From Planctomycetaceae bacterium (GTDB lineage Bacteria; Planctomycetota; Planctomycetia; Pirellulales; UBA1268): a stretch of DNA of 7,153 nt. The stretch lies in NCBI GenBank assembly GCA_947440895.1, contig CANETO010000093.1, positions 1-7,153 of the forward strand, read 5' to 3'. The translations under genes and the position numbers were made by a program. The notes under the pieces were generated by a model. It made no database searches and had not been told where the DNA came from. It saw only the letters and a program-made list of their open reading frames with translations. Below, piece after piece: positions 1 to 5,986 of this stretch (position 1 is the stretch's first letter; each line of letters opens with the position of its first letter).

Positions 1-1
1 A

Positions 2-856
2 CGCCGATCGCACATCCAGCCCGTCGGTGAAATCGCCGTGACGTCGCGGAATCCCGACACGCTGGGCCTCCGTCTCACGCGGGCTTCAGAGGTGTTGCGG
101 CAGCAACTCAGTCTGGCACGCGGGGCCGGACTCGTGGTCGAGGATGTGATCCCAGACTCGGTGGCCGAGAAGGCCGGCTTCAAACAACACGATGTTCTCG
201 TGCTGCTTGATGACCAGATGCTGCTCCTGCCGGAACAACTCGCGGCGCTGCTCGAGGCCTCGACCGGTACCACACCTCCCGCCTGCACGCTGCTGCGGGG
301 CGGCGCGAAGGTCACGCTTCCGCTCGGGCAGGTAAGCCAGACAAGACAACCGACGCTGCCGACCCCTAAGCCCATTGGCCCCCCGACGATGGCAGCGGCG
401 CCGGCTCCGGCGGCCCGCCGTCAGCTCGCGGCCAAGCCCGCCACGAACGGTCGCCTGCGGGCCGCCGCCTCGACCCTGGCGCTCGTGCAGCCCGCGCCGA
501 CAGACCGCGACGGCCAGCCTTCACCCGCAGCCGTGCAGGCCTCCGCGTCTACTCCGGCCGGCTCCACCGTTCCGAAGATGGTCCGGACCGCGGCCATCGC
601 GGATGAGACCCTGATTCGGCACGATTCCGACTTCCAGATCAAACTGTCTCGCGGCAACGAAACACGGCTCGTCGTCCTCGATCCCCACGGCCAGATCGTC
701 TTCAACGACGAGATCGACACGCCCAAGCAACGGAGCCTCGTTCCTGAGGCTGTTCGGCAGCGGGTCGAAGAGATGGAGCAATCCTTGGAAACGGCCACGA
801 AGCGGCCCGCGGTCGAGATCGGTCGGCTCGACGTCGCCCCGGTCGAGATTCGGTAA
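2..856 (+). CDS. PDZ-domain protein, probably 5'-truncated by the window edge
   Basis: From the GTG at 38 this reads as 272 aa. Residues about 8-97 form a PDZ domain: a carboxylate-loop-like LGLRL at 10-14, then GLVVEDVIPDSVAEKAGFK with the usual 'V-x-PDS-x-A-x-KAG' core, then HDVLVLLDDQ. Residues about 98-190 are a Pro/Ala/Thr-rich, probably disordered linker. Residues about 195-252 are a small compact-looking region (FQIKLSRGNETRLVVLDPHG, then a charged helix), perhaps a second domain. The frame stays open upstream of the GTG to base 2. That GTG has only a weak GGTGA at 26-30, and related planctomycete PDZ proteins as I recall them carry a signal peptide, so the true start is probably outside the window. 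PDZ domains bind C-terminal peptides or act as docking modules. No protease domain is visible here, so the partner is unknown. The gene converges with the TPM gene. The PDZ call is firm; the role is not. Confidence 0.82.
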   Translation, partial: RRSHIQPVGEIAVTSRNPDTLGLRLTRASEVLRQQLSLARGAGLVVEDVIPDSVAEKAGFKQHDVLVLLDDQMLLLPEQLAALLEASTGTTPPACTLLRGGAKVTLPLGQVSQTRQPTLPTPKPIGPPTMAAAPAPAARRQLAAKPATNGRLRAAASTLALVQPAPTDRDGQPSPAAVQASASTPAGSTVPKMVRTAAIADETLIRHDSDFQIKLSRGNETRLVVLDPHGQIVFNDEIDTPKQRSLVPEAVRQRVEEMEQSLETATKRPAVEIGRLDVAPVEIR

Positions 857-913
857 GCAACGCGGGCTGGCGATCGAACTGGCAAGCGCTACCGCGACCG
901 GTCACAGCACTTC

Positions 914-3517
914 CTACCAGCTGCTCTTGGCCGTATTGTCGGCCCAACTGGAGTGGGCCGAACGTGACGGTTCAGGGGAGATCGTCGGCCCCTGCATCGT
1001 GCGCCACGGATCGGGGCCGCTGAACGTGCCCCCCGGCAACTGAATCACCCACGGGCCGGAGCCGCGCGACATCCGCGCAAACGAATCCTCCATCTGCCGC
1101 TGCTGAATGTGGGCCATCCGGCGGCGACGCCGCCGCTCCGCCTCCGCGGTCGCTTCGGCATACGACTCCCGCGCCAGCCTCGCCGCTTCAGCAGACGTCT
1201 TCAGGGAATCCTCGTACCGCTGTCGCGAGAGGAGTGACTTCGCCGACTCGAGCGCCGTCGTCGCCGGCTGAACGTCGGGCGACACCCCTTCGCCATACCA
1301 GGCCGCCACGCGTCGAACGAGCCCATCGGTCTCCTCGAGATCTTCAAACGCCTGCCGAGCGAGCCGGTCATCCTCCGCCGCCAATTCCTCGCCCCGTGCC
1401 GCAGCCGTATCGGCCGCCTCCAGCACCTGCCCGACCTGCCGCAGGTCCGGCCGCTGAATCTGGAATCCCTGCTCGGCCGCTTCAAGCAGGCGGCCAGCCT
1501 CGCGGGCTCGCTCATTGGCTCGCGCTCGGTCGGTTCGCTGCCGCTCAAGTCCTTGCACAAGATTCCCCACACGGGAGCGAACCGTGTCGTGACGCTCCGG
1601 AAGACTGGCCCGCAGACCGTCGAGTTCGGCCCGCCGGTCGGTGATGGCAGCATAGAGGCCCTCGATCCAGTCCAACTGTCGCACCGCCTCCTCCACGAGA
1701 GCCAGGGCACGGAAATAGTGCTGGCGGGAATGATCGGCAGACACCTGGGTCTCTGCCAGCAGCGTCCGGACGCGGGCCAGGCCCTCGTCGGCCTTGGCTA
1801 CGTTGTCTCCCACATCGGCCCACGAACGGTCAGCGTACATGCCCGCCACCTGCTCGATGGCTCGCACGGCCTGGCCGCGGCGGGAGGACAGTGCCTCAAG
1901 CCGGGCCACACACGCGGGCAGCAGATCGTCGACCTTCGTCTTGGCTGCCACAATACTCTCGAGCAAGGCCAATGCCTCGGCGTTGGCCTTCTCAGCCCGC
2001 TCCACATGCGACAGCGCACCGGCTGTCTCTCCGGCATCGAGGAGTTGGGCGGCAAGCGTCGTGTCGTGCGTGCTCGCGGCCACCAGTTCGTCGGGGTTTG
2101 CCCCAGGTTCCGCAAGCAGCCAGCCTTCGGCCCGTTTGGTCCGCACCTTCTGCGCGATCTCCTCGGCGAGCGTGACCGCCTTGATCCGCCGGTCATCCAC
2201 CCCCTCCAACTCCTCGATCTGAGCAACGGCCCGGGCGAGGGCTGAGGCATGCTCCTCCAACCGGCCCCGGGCAGCGACGGGATCGGATTCCAGGTCCTGT
2301 TTGGCCAGCGCAAGTCCGCGGGACACCTCCGCCATCGGCGCCTGAAAGGCGGCGTTTGAGCGGCCGCGTGTCGCCAGCGTGTCGAGCCGCTGGGCGGTGG
2401 TGGCCAGATTCCCATCGAGTGTCGTCGCCAGTTCGCGGGCCTTCTCGTGCGCCTGCTCAAGCGCGTCCAAAGGCGCACTGCACTCGCCAGCCACGTCGGC
2501 CAGCGGCGGCCTCGCCTCAGCGGATTCGAGGAGTTTGATCGCGGCCTCCGCCTCGGCGGTACCCAGGAACGACTCCTTGCCGATCCGCTCTTCCGCGTGT
2601 TCCCAGACGTCCATCAGCCCCAGCCACCGCTCGCGATAGCGACGCAGCGCCGACTGCACGTTGTCGTACGCTGATCGTGTCAGCCCCTCCATGGGCGTTT
2701 TGAAGTCGGGGTCGCTGTGAGGCAGCATCCGATGGCGTTCCTGTTGGCTGTCGAGGAGATCGGAGAGCGCCACCACTTCGCTCTTGAAGGCGGCGAGCTT
2801 TTCCTTCGCTGCGACGAGCCGCCTCGCATGGCGTGACCACTGCACAAAGAAGGTGGTGACGGCCCCCAACGCGGCCAGCGACGCCAGCCCGAGCGGCAGC
2901 GTGCGGGTGCGGAACACTCGAGAGGCTTCGGCCTTGGATCGTTTGAGCTCGGCCTTGTTCTTGACCCAACGCTCCGTGGCACCGACGAGATCTGCCAGCC
3001 CCTCGTCATACTGTTCATCCTTGGCCCGGGGCACGAATACCTTCTCGATCAGCTCCGTTCGGATCGTCTGCGGATCGAGTCCACTCGATACCTCGAGCCC
3101 CCACGGCGCCTTCATGGCAATCTGCCGGTCCTTGATGTCGAGCACGATCGTGACATCGTTGGCAGGATCGAATGCAGCCGGGCGGCCACTGCGGTCGCCG
3201 CCGGCCGCCGACTCCTGCCGCCACCGCTCGACCAGGCTCTCGAGAAGCCGGGTCGATGCGTCCCGCGCGCCACCAGCATCCCCCACCACGATCACGCGAT
3301 AGTCACGGCCGCTCTCCAGCTTGGCCTTCTCGATCGCCGCCCGCACCTGCTCAAACGAGTCTTCTACCCCCGAGACGAATACACGCTCGGCGGCAGACGG
3401 CGAGGCCTCGGAAGGAGCGATCTCCGCACGAGCGAACTGCCCGAGAGCTGCTGCGGCAAGCGTGGCACAGAGAACGAGAGCAAACCGGCGATACGCAAGG
3501 CGGGAATCAATCTGCAT
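914..3517 (-). CDS. TPM-domain membrane protein with long helical/coiled-coil region
   Basis: 867 aa. I chose the ATG at 3517 over the in-frame TTG at 3538 because a GGAG lies 5 nt upstream and the signal peptide starts right there: basic n-region, hydrophobic 12-25, AxA cleavage site A29-R30-A31. Residues about 45-178 match a TPM (YgcG-type) domain: an N-terminal helix, RDYRVIVVGD, then DVTIVLDIKDRQIAMKAPWG with its 'D-R-x-I...G-L-E' strand, and a closing DEQYDEGL. A membrane helix spans about 206-227, flanked by Arg/Lys. Residues about 230-790 are almost entirely charged, Ala/Leu/Glu/Arg-rich helix. A six-Arg run (795-800) precedes a Trp/Gly/Ser/Pro tail ending SSW, reminiscent of the Gly/Ser-rich, SW-ending tails of other TPM proteins. 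Some TPM proteins act as phosphatases or in photosystem II repair, but function here is unknown. It probably links the envelope side to a large helical domain on the other face of the membrane. A promoter lies directly upstream. Confidence 0.88.
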   Translation of the reverse strand: MQIDSRLAYRRFALVLCATLAAAALGQFARAEIAPSEASPSAAERVFVSGVEDSFEQVRAAIEKAKLESGRDYRVIVVGDAGGARDASTRLLESLVERWRQESAAGGDRSGRPAAFDPANDVTIVLDIKDRQIAMKAPWGLEVSSGLDPQTIRTELIEKVFVPRAKDEQYDEGLADLVGATERWVKNKAELKRSKAEASRVFRTRTLPLGLASLAALGAVTTFFVQWSRHARRLVAAKEKLAAFKSEVVALSDLLDSQQERHRMLPHSDPDFKTPMEGLTRSAYDNVQSALRRYRERWLGLMDVWEHAEERIGKESFLGTAEAEAAIKLLESAEARPPLADVAGECSAPLDALEQAHEKARELATTLDGNLATTAQRLDTLATRGRSNAAFQAPMAEVSRGLALAKQDLESDPVAARGRLEEHASALARAVAQIEELEGVDDRRIKAVTLAEEIAQKVRTKRAEGWLLAEPGANPDELVAASTHDTTLAAQLLDAGETAGALSHVERAEKANAEALALLESIVAAKTKVDDLLPACVARLEALSSRRGQAVRAIEQVAGMYADRSWADVGDNVAKADEGLARVRTLLAETQVSADHSRQHYFRALALVEEAVRQLDWIEGLYAAITDRRAELDGLRASLPERHDTVRSRVGNLVQGLERQRTDRARANERAREAGRLLEAAEQGFQIQRPDLRQVGQVLEAADTAAARGEELAAEDDRLARQAFEDLEETDGLVRRVAAWYGEGVSPDVQPATTALESAKSLLSRQRYEDSLKTSAEAARLARESYAEATAEAERRRRRRMAHIQQRQMEDSFARMSRGSGPWVIQLPGGTFSGPDPWRTMQGPTISPEPSRSAHSSWADNTAKSSW

Positions 3518-3522
3518 GATGG

Positions 3523-3526
3523 CTCC
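3523..3526 (-). promoter_or_regulatory. Ribosome binding site of the TPM gene
   Basis: GGAG on the minus strand, 5 nt before the ATG at 3517. It decides between that ATG and the TTG seven codons upstream, because the site would lie inside the coding region if TTG were used. Confidence 0.7.
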
Positions 3527-3589
3527 AGAACAGGACAAAGCTCTACTTCAGCGCACACCGGCGTGGCGTGGCGTCTCCGCGCGAACGGA

Positions 3590-3618
3590 ATTCTATGGCC
3601 AGCCGACGGTCGACTCAA
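3590..3618 (-). promoter_or_regulatory. Sigma70-type promoter for the TPM gene
   Basis: On the minus strand, TTGAGT (3618-3613) and TAGAAT (3595-3590) are separated by exactly 17 nt, matching consensus at 4/6 and 5/6 positions. Transcription would start near 3583, giving an untranslated leader of about 65 nt before the ATG at 3517. It lies wholly in the spacer after the EF-hand gene, suggesting the TPM gene can be transcribed on its own. Seen by eye; not scored against background. Confidence 0.55.
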
Positions 3619-3627
3619 TCAGTCGGC
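3602..3627. repeat. Nested inverted repeat overlapping the promoter -35 region
   Basis: Outer arms GCCGAC (3602-3607) and GTCGGC (3622-3627) are perfectly complementary. An inner pair, CGACT (3611-3615) and AGTCG (3621-3625), is also perfect with a 5-nt loop. The two pairings share bases on one side and are mutually exclusive. The repeat covers the -35 hexamer and most of the spacer of the TPM promoter, so it could be an operator. It could also be the 3'-end hairpin of the EF-hand transcript, but no T-run follows. Confidence 0.4.
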
Positions 3628-3652
3628 GACGAAGGCAGCAGCCGCCGCGAAA

Positions 3653-4816
3653 TCAGCGGCCGTAGAACTCATCGGTGCTCATCCGCGGCACGCGGGGCAC
3701 GGTGCTCGGTGGGCGAGACTGCGCCGGTTGCTGGAGCTGGCGGCGTCCACCATCGGGCTGCTGGACTTGGGGCTGTTGGAGTCCAGGCCGCGAGGCTCCT
3801 GGCACGCCAGTCGATGGCGGAGGAGGCAGGCCTGCCCCACGATACTGCCCAGCCCCCGTTCTGAGCGACGAGCGACCAGAAGTCATCGGCCGACCGATTC
3901 CTGATTGCGGTCCAGACATCCCCTGACCATCTGGAGCACCCTGAGCAGTTGGAAAACCCTGACCGGCTGGAAAACCCTGAGTACCTGGAGCACCTCTGTT
4001 TGCCCTGGCCGCAGTCCCTCTTGTCTGCGGCATTCCACCCGGGAGTCGTCCGGCGTTGAGATCGGTGGGCGGCCCACCACTGCCATAGCCCGGTCGCACC
4101 GCAGGCGCACCGGCCCGAACTCCCCCCGAGATGATCCCGGGCCGGCCCGAGGGCTGGCGGCGGTCTTGCCCCGAACCGAGGGACTGCGGAGGGCCTGGTG
4201 CCGCTGGTGATGTCGGCGGCCGCATGCCGGGGCCAGACGAGGCAGCTCCAGAGCCAGGCGACGTCTGCCCGGTCGAACGGTTTGGTGCCACGGATGGAAT
4301 CGTCGACGATATCGCGGGCACGCGAGTTCCCGGGAGGGCCGGGCGTTCTGGCTGCACTGGACGCGCCGGCTGATCAGTGGCGGCATCACTGCCGCCCGCT
4401 CCCCCCGGCTGCTCGCCATTTCCGGGCACCAGAATCAGTCCACCGTCGTCGGCGATGCCCGACAGCCCGCCACGTTCGCCCGCGTTTTCAGCCGGCGTTA
4501 CCGGCCGACCGGTCACGGGATCGATGGCCACTCTCGGCCGTCCCGTCACAGGATCGATGCCTGAACGCATCATGGCGTCGTTGCGGGCCCGACGCATGCG
4601 GGTGCGGGCCACCTCAGCCTCGCCGGCGTCGACCTTACCGTCGCGGTCGATGTCCCACTTCCGCATCAATTCTTCCCGCGAGGACGACGACGGCGTCTGG
4701 GCGACCCCGGGCTCCGCTCGCAGCGCGATCACACCGCACACGACCAGGAGCAGGCCGCGGGCTGCGCATTCGAGTCGAGCATCTGCCACCAATCCGGGCC
4801 GAAGTCTCGGCATCAT
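3653..4816 (-). CDS. Secreted EF-hand protein with Pro/Gly/Gln-rich repetitive tail
   Basis: 387 aa. I chose the ATG at 4816 because a GGAGAG lies 7 nt upstream; the in-frame GTG at 4858 and ATG at 4831 have poorer sites. A signal peptide fits: basic start, hydrophobic core GLLLVVCGVIAL (21-32), likely cleavage after G37-V38-A39. It is not a lipobox, because the residue before C27 is Val. Residues 55-66 (DIDRDGKVDAGE) are a canonical 12-residue EF-hand calcium loop with Asp at 1, 3 and 5, Gly at 6 and Glu at 12. Only one loop is visible, so calcium binding may need pairing. Residues 87-108 hold two IDPVTGRP copies. From about 130 to the end the protein is Pro/Gly/Gln/Arg/Ser-rich and probably disordered, with a hexapeptide repeat at 276-299 and a C-terminal STDEFYGR. 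No enzyme motif is seen. It is likely exported or surface-exposed; a structural or calcium-responsive role is only a guess. Confidence 0.82.
   Translation of the reverse strand: MMPRLRPGLVADARLECAARGLLLVVCGVIALRAEPGVAQTPSSSSREELMRKWDIDRDGKVDAGEAEVARTRMRRARNDAMMRSGIDPVTGRPRVAIDPVTGRPVTPAENAGERGGLSGIADDGGLILVPGNGEQPGGAGGSDAATDQPARPVQPERPALPGTRVPAISSTIPSVAPNRSTGQTSPGSGAASSGPGMRPPTSPAAPGPPQSLGSGQDRRQPSGRPGIISGGVRAGAPAVRPGYGSGGPPTDLNAGRLPGGMPQTRGTAARANRGAPGTQGFPAGQGFPTAQGAPDGQGMSGPQSGIGRPMTSGRSSLRTGAGQYRGAGLPPPPSTGVPGASRPGLQQPQVQQPDGGRRQLQQPAQSRPPSTVPRVPRMSTDEFYGR
3921..3992. repeat. Four tandem 18-bp repeats inside the EF-hand gene
   Basis: Four adjacent units each begin ccctga (3921, 3939, 3957, 3975) and end ctggagca or a close variant (ggaaaa). 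In the protein they encode APGTQG, FPAGQG, FPTAQG and APDGQG (residues 276-299). The period is a multiple of three, so copy number can change without a frameshift. Confidence 0.85.
4503..4558. repeat. Direct repeat encoding two IDPVTGRP motifs
   Basis: Two 23-bp copies (4503-4525 and 4536-4558) match at 20 of 23 positions with a 33-bp (11-codon) period. They encode residues 87-94 and 98-105 of the EF-hand protein. Confidence 0.8.
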
Positions 4817-4823
4817 GGAACGA

Positions 4824-4829
4824 CTCTCC
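4824..4829 (-). promoter_or_regulatory. Ribosome binding site of the EF-hand gene
   Basis: GGAGAG on the minus strand, 7 nt before the ATG at 4816. It supports that start over the upstream in-frame GTG (4858) and ATG (4831). Confidence 0.65.
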
Positions 4830-4878
4830 ATCGAGAACTCACACCAGCGAACTCGCACCGCAGCCTGCGAACACCCTC

Positions 4879-4884
4879 ATTGTA
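4879..4884 (-). promoter_or_regulatory. Possible -10 box for the EF-hand gene
   Basis: TACAAT on the minus strand (5/6 match to TATAAT), about 63 nt before the ATG at 4816, in the only spacer available for a promoter of this gene. The hexamer 17 nt upstream (GGGTGT) is a poor -35 match, so the call rests on the -10 alone. Confidence 0.3.
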
Positions 4885-4897
4885 CGCCGCCGCCTCG

Positions 4898-4922
4898 AAA
4901 AACACCCGCCGCGGCGTGAGTT
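4898..4922 (-). terminator. Possible weak intrinsic terminator after oppF
   Basis: Starting at the oppF stop codon, the minus strand carries an imperfect GC-rich inverted repeat (CGCC...GGCG core, with mismatched flanking pairs) that runs directly into TTTTT (4902-4898). The loop is very small and the stem imperfect, so termination may be partial and some read-through into the EF-hand gene is possible. Confidence 0.27.
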
Positions 4923-5986
4923 CACGCGGTCGGCGGAGGAGCCGGCACCGCGGCCGCCGTCATGAGAGCTGCCATCCGTGCTGCCGCAACCGCGGCCACG
5001 CCCCCGGCCAGGTCGAGTTCGCGGGCGGCCACATGGCAGTGCACGGCATGGCCGTCGATGACGGTCGCTGGCGGCTCCGTCTGCCGGCAGACCTGCTCCG
5101 CCAGAGGGCAGCGGGGATGAAATCGGCAGCCCGCCGGCGGTCGGGCCGGACTGGGCACGTCACCGGTGAGCACGATCCGCCGCCGCCGCCGTCCAGGCTC
5201 GACGCTGGGCACCGCTGAAAAGAGCGCGAGCGTGTAGGGATGCAGCGGTTCGGCGTAGAGCCGCGCCGCGGGGGCCTGCTCGACAATCCGCCCGAGGTAC
5301 ATCACTGCCACGTCGTCCGACACATATTCCACGATCGACAGGTCGTGCGAAATGAAGAGATAGGTGAGGCCCAATTGCTCGCGGAGTTCTACGAGCAGGT
5401 TGACCACCTGGGCCTGGATCGAGACATCGAGCGCCGAGATCGGCTCATCGAGCACGAGGAAGTCGGGCTCGATCACGATCGCGCGGGCAATGGCGATCCG
5501 CTGCCGCTGGCCTCCGGAAAACTCGTGCGGGTAGCGGTCGAGCGCCGCAGCGGTGAGCCCGGTACGGGCGAGTGCCCGCGTCATCCGCTCGAGCCGTTCA
5601 CCCGCGTTGCCGAGCCGATGGATGACGAGCCCTTCTTCAAGAATGGCGCGAACCTTCATCCGAGGGTTGAGCGACCCATAGGGGTCCTGGAACACGACCT
5701 GCATTTGCCGTCGCAGCCCACGGAGTTCGGCACCACCGGTCGCCAACACATCACGGCCATCAAACCGCACGGTCCCCCTGGTGGGCTCCACCAGCCGCAA
5801 GATACTGCGGCCAACGGTCGTCTTGCCGCATCCGCTCTCGCCAACGAGCCCGAGCGTGCGGCCCCGCCCGATCGAGAAGCTCACGCCATCGACGGCCCGA
5901 ACGGCCCCCACCGCGCGGCGCAGCAGCCCCTTTCGCACGGGAAAGTGGGTCTCGAGCCCGACGACATCGACGAGCGGCTGTGTCAT
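4922..5986 (-). CDS. oppF: Peptide-type ABC importer ATP-binding protein, OppF/DppF-like
   Basis: 354 aa, starting at the ATG at 5986, which overlaps the oppD stop as ATGA and has GAGGAG 5 nt upstream. A longer in-frame reading to 6124 is only the shadow of oppD. All nucleotide-binding motifs are present: Walker A GESGCGKT (49-56), Q-loop Q100 in VVFQDP, signature FSGGQ (156-160), Walker B FLVLDE (176-181) and switch histidine H214. The N-terminal LETHFPVRKGLL and C-terminal HPYT...GCRFHPRC regions are typical of the OppF/DppF branch. Cysteines C287, C293, C300 and C317 (CX5CX6CX16C) match the motif that binds an iron-sulfur cluster in OppD/DppD-type relatives. It acts at the inner face of the cytoplasmic membrane, pairing with OppD to power uptake. 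The substrate (oligopeptide, dipeptide or another small solute) cannot be told. The Ala-rich last 28 or so residues lie beyond the cysteine motif. Confidence 0.95.
   Translation of the reverse strand: MTQPLVDVVGLETHFPVRKGLLRRAVGAVRAVDGVSFSIGRGRTLGLVGESGCGKTTVGRSILRLVEPTRGTVRFDGRDVLATGGAELRGLRRQMQVVFQDPYGSLNPRMKVRAILEEGLVIHRLGNAGERLERMTRALARTGLTAAALDRYPHEFSGGQRQRIAIARAIVIEPDFLVLDEPISALDVSIQAQVVNLLVELREQLGLTYLFISHDLSIVEYVSDDVAVMYLGRIVEQAPAARLYAEPLHPYTLALFSAVPSVEPGRRRRRIVLTGDVPSPARPPAGCRFHPRCPLAEQVCRQTEPPATVIDGHAVHCHVAARELDLAGGVAAVAAARMAALMTAAAVPAPPPTA

Noticed and set aside
857..913. Bidirectional terminator between the convergent PDZ and TPM genes
   Set aside because: Only short palindromes (e.g. 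GACCGGTC) are visible, with no stable stem-loop and no T-run on either strand.
1553..2245. 230-codon plus-strand open frame opposite the TPM gene
   Set aside because: Antisense to a continuous helical protein; no recognisable domain and no better start signal than chance.
3518..3538. TTG start for the TPM gene at 3538
   Set aside because: The ATG at 3517 has a well-placed GGAG and begins the signal peptide directly.
3921..3992. CRISPR-like array
   Set aside because: The 18-bp units are directly adjacent with no spacers and are in frame within a coding region.
914..4816. A new defence or secretion system formed by the TPM and EF-hand genes
   Set aside because: They seem to be separately promoted and carry no nuclease, ATPase, toxin or secretion motif; adjacency alone is not enough.
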